DNA from: Deltaproteobacteria bacterium
GTDB taxonomy: Bacteria > Desulfobacterota > Syntrophia > Syntrophales > JAAYKM01
Direction of reading: 5' to 3'
Length of the DNA stretch: 9,496 nucleotides
Assembly: GCA_019136935.1 (NCBI GenBank)
Contig: JAGVTI010000185.1
Span: 1 to 9,496 of the forward strand
The first letter of the stretch is position 1, and every line of letters starts with the position of its first letter. This document shows, in pieces, positions 8,020-9,496 of the stretch. The translations under genes and the position numbers were made by a program. Under the pieces are notes generated by a model. That model saw only the letters and a program-made list of their open reading frames with translations. It ran no database searches and was not told where the DNA came from.

Positions 8020-8877
8020 TCAAGGATCTTTCCGGCTCCGGCGCGCCGCATCGAGGGTGTTGCGAAGGAGCATGGCGATCGTCATGGGGCCGACGCCGCC
8101 GGGGACGGGCGTGATAAAGGAACTCCGGGGCGAGGCTTCCGAAAACGCCACGTCGCCGACCAGACGCCCGTCATCCAGGCGGTTGATTCCCACGTCGATG
8201 ACGACCGCCCCTTCCCGCACCATCTCTCCCCGGATCATTTCGGCCTTGCCCGCGGCGGCGACGAGAATATCCGCCCGGCGGGTCACCTCGGCGAGATCTT
8301 TCGTTTTCGTGTGGCACACCGTCACCGTCGCGTTCCGGGCCAGGAGCATCAGGAAAAGGGGCTTCCCGACGATGTTGCTCCGTCCCACGATCACCGCCTC
8401 TTTTCCTTCAATCGGAATCCCCGACCGATCGAGAAGTTCCATGATCCCCTTGGGGGTGCAGGCCATGTGGCAGGGCCGGCCCGTCAGCAGGCGGCCGATA
8501 TTGACGGGGTGGAAACCGTCGACATCCTTCGCCGGATCGATCGCCTCGATGATGTGGGCGGAATGGATGTGGCCGGGCAGGGGCAGCTGGACGAGAATAC
8601 CGTGAATTTCGGGATCACGGTTGAGCTCGTCGATCATGGACAGGACGGTTTTTTCGTCCGTTTCCGCGGGCAGCTTGTATTCTCTCGAATAAAACCCCAC
8701 TTCCTTGCAGGCGTTTTCCTTGCGTTTCACGTAGATCTTGGACGCCGGATCGTCGCCGACAAGCATGACGGCGAGCCCCGGCACGATGCCCGTATCTATC
8801 TTGAACCGCTCGGTTTCTTCCTTGATTTCGTTTCGAATTACCTGGGATATTTTGTTGCCGTCGATGATATTGGCCAT
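8020..8877 (-). CDS. folD: Bifunctional methylenetetrahydrofolate dehydrogenase / methenyltetrahydrofolate cyclohydrolase
   Basis: Interconverts 5,10-methylene-, 5,10-methenyl- and 10-formyl-tetrahydrofolate in the cytoplasm, feeding purine and formyl-Met synthesis and, in anaerobes, one-carbon pathways. The 285 residues match the family. Seen are YVKRK with Tyr49 and catalytic Lys53, ILVQLPLP (Gln97), KDVDGFHP (Asp120), the Rossmann motif GRSNIVGKP (165-173), and the C-terminal signature PGGVGPMT (259-266). The start is firm, with GGGGAGG lying 7 nt before the ATG. The leader (about 8878-8944) contains small hairpins, TCCGC/GCGGA around AAA (8903-8915) and GGAGG/CCTCC, but no riboswitch was recognised. 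Whether NADP or NAD is preferred cannot be told by eye. Confidence 0.97.
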   Translation of the reverse strand: MANIIDGNKISQVIRNEIKEETERFKIDTGIVPGLAVMLVGDDPASKIYVKRKENACKEVGFYSREYKLPAETDEKTVLSMIDELNRDPEIHGILVQLPLPGHIHSAHIIEAIDPAKDVDGFHPVNIGRLLTGRPCHMACTPKGIMELLDRSGIPIEGKEAVIVGRSNIVGKPLFLMLLARNATVTVCHTKTKDLAEVTRRADILVAAAGKAEMIRGEMVREGAVVIDVGINRLDDGRLVGDVAFSEASPRSSFITPVPGGVGPMTIAMLLRNTLDAARRSRKDP

Positions 8878-8928
8878 GAAACCACCTCCCCGATATATGG
8901 ATTCCGCAAAGCGGAGGCAACCCCTCCA

Positions 8929-8980
8929 CTTGCCTGGAACCTTGCAGGGCCTTATAGCGGAAAAGAGCTAACCAGGCAAG
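8929..8980. promoter_or_regulatory. Symmetric bidirectional promoter of folD and the acyl-CoA synthetase
   Basis: A perfect 9-bp inverted repeat, CTTGCCTGG (8929-8937) and CCAGGCAAG (8972-8980), is centred exactly on TATA at 8953-8956. On the minus strand this gives TTGCCT, 17 bp, TATAAG, directed to folD. On the plus strand it gives TTGCCT (8930-8935), 17 bp, TATAGC (8953-8958), directed to the gene at 9091. Predicted start sites lie near 8944 and 8965, so the two transcripts would diverge without overlapping. Confidence 0.55.
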
Positions 8981-9024
8981 AAAAAAGAGGATTGCATCGG
9001 AACATCGAAAGGAGGTTTTCATTT

Positions 9025-9040
9025 TATTTATTGATAAATA
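9025..9040. promoter_or_regulatory. AT-rich perfect palindrome, candidate operator
   Basis: TATTTAT and ATAAATA form a perfect inverted repeat around TG, 50 nt before the acyl-CoA synthetase start and inside its likely leader or promoter zone. It stands out as A/T-only arms in GC-rich surroundings. A TTGATA (9031-9036) with CTAAGA 17 bp later could be a second promoter overlapping it. The size and symmetry suit a dimeric regulator; none is identified. Confidence 0.4.
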
Positions 9041-9090
9041 TTGCCCTGTTGTGCTAAGAGGAGCCCAAACTAAAAAGGTGGTTCATCATC

Positions 9091-9496
9091 ATGGATTTGG
9101 GAAGCATGCTCGAAACGGGCAGGAAAGAGTTCGGTTCCAATATCGCGATCATCTACGAAGGGAAGCATTATACCTACGAGGAACTGGACAACGCCGTCAA
9201 CGCCCTGGCAAACCATTTCCTCGCTTCAGGCATCAAGAAGGGGGACAAGGTCGGCCTGATGCTGCCCAATTGCCCGGAATTCGTCATCGCCTACTTCGCC
9301 GCCGTGAAAATCGGGGCGGTCGCCGTGACGCTGAACATCATGTCGACCTCCCATGAGCTGCTGCACCTTCTGAACGACTGCGACGCCAGGTGTTTCATCA
9401 CGGAGGAAATCCTGACCGGGAAGTTTGAAACCATCCGGGACCGGCTCCCCCTGCACCCGGAGTTGATTCCGACAAAAGGTCCCGAAAAGGAATGCC
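9091..9496 (+). CDS. Acyl-CoA synthetase / AMP-dependent ligase, N-terminal part (runs off the window)
   Basis: The first 135 residues of an adenylate-forming (ANL superfamily) enzyme that would activate a carboxylic acid with ATP and load it onto CoA. Seen are the early family marks YEGKHYTYEELDNAVNALA, GIKKGDKVGLMLPNCPEF and YFAAVKIGAVAVTLN, typical of fatty-acid and 4-coumarate-type CoA ligases. The nucleotide-binding loop and acyl-binding residues lie beyond the window edge, so the substrate cannot be assigned. The start ATG follows AAGGTGG (9075-9081) by 9 nt. It is divergent from folD, with a shared symmetric promoter and an AT-rich palindrome between them. It is cut by the window end, not broken. 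Confidence 0.9.
   Translation, partial: MDLGSMLETGRKEFGSNIAIIYEGKHYTYEELDNAVNALANHFLASGIKKGDKVGLMLPNCPEFVIAYFAAVKIGAVAVTLNIMSTSHELLHLLNDCDARCFITEEILTGKFETIRDRLPLHPELIPTKGPEKEC

Noticed and set aside
8878..8944. Possible folate-related riboswitch (ZTP or THF type) in the folD leader
   Set aside because: Several small hairpins are present, but the conserved cores of those riboswitches were not found and the leader is short.
7960..9057. A 365-codon plus-strand frame over folD running into the next intergenic region
   Set aside because: It covers folD antisense, lacks recognisable motifs, and ends in the promoter region; folD itself has every family motif.

Overview
The window looks like chromosomal DNA of a GC-rich Gram-negative bacterium, most likely a deltaproteobacterium in the broad sense, perhaps Syntrophales-like. 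This is an inference from the gene mix: an NrpR-type nitrogen regulator, an outer-membrane lipid A deacylase, MnmG, FolD and an acyl-CoA ligase. No rRNA or marker gene settles it. No insertion sequences, tRNAs, CRISPR arrays or phage genes were seen.

Layout. (1) At 85-2481 (+) a winged-helix NrpR regulator is followed 18 bp later by an NADP-type glutamate dehydrogenase, apparently one operon, closed by a strong intrinsic terminator at 2507-2540. (2) At 2575-4455 (-) lies mnmG (tRNA wobble-uridine modification). It is divergent from a YhcC/TIGR01212 radical SAM gene at 4538-5500 (+), and the two share a short, strikingly symmetric promoter region. (3) At 5644-6440 (+) lies a PagL-like lipid A 3-O-deacylase followed by a 56-residue Trm112/YcaR zinc-binding protein, a small gene that is easily missed. 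(4) At 6633-7799 (-) is a DegT/DnrJ/EryC1/StrS-family protein whose fold is preserved but whose PLP-binding Lys and Asp are replaced. (5) At 8020-8877 (-) is folD, divergent from the start of an acyl-CoA synthetase (9091 to the window end, +). Their intergenic region holds a second symmetric bidirectional promoter.

The genes are mostly conserved housekeeping functions (nitrogen assimilation, tRNA modification, one-carbon metabolism, envelope lipid A). The points most worth a second look are the cofactor-less DegT paralogue, the NrpR-gdhA operon in a bacterium, and two divergent intergenic regions with the same TATA-centred promoter architecture. No multi-gene defence or mobile system was recognised.
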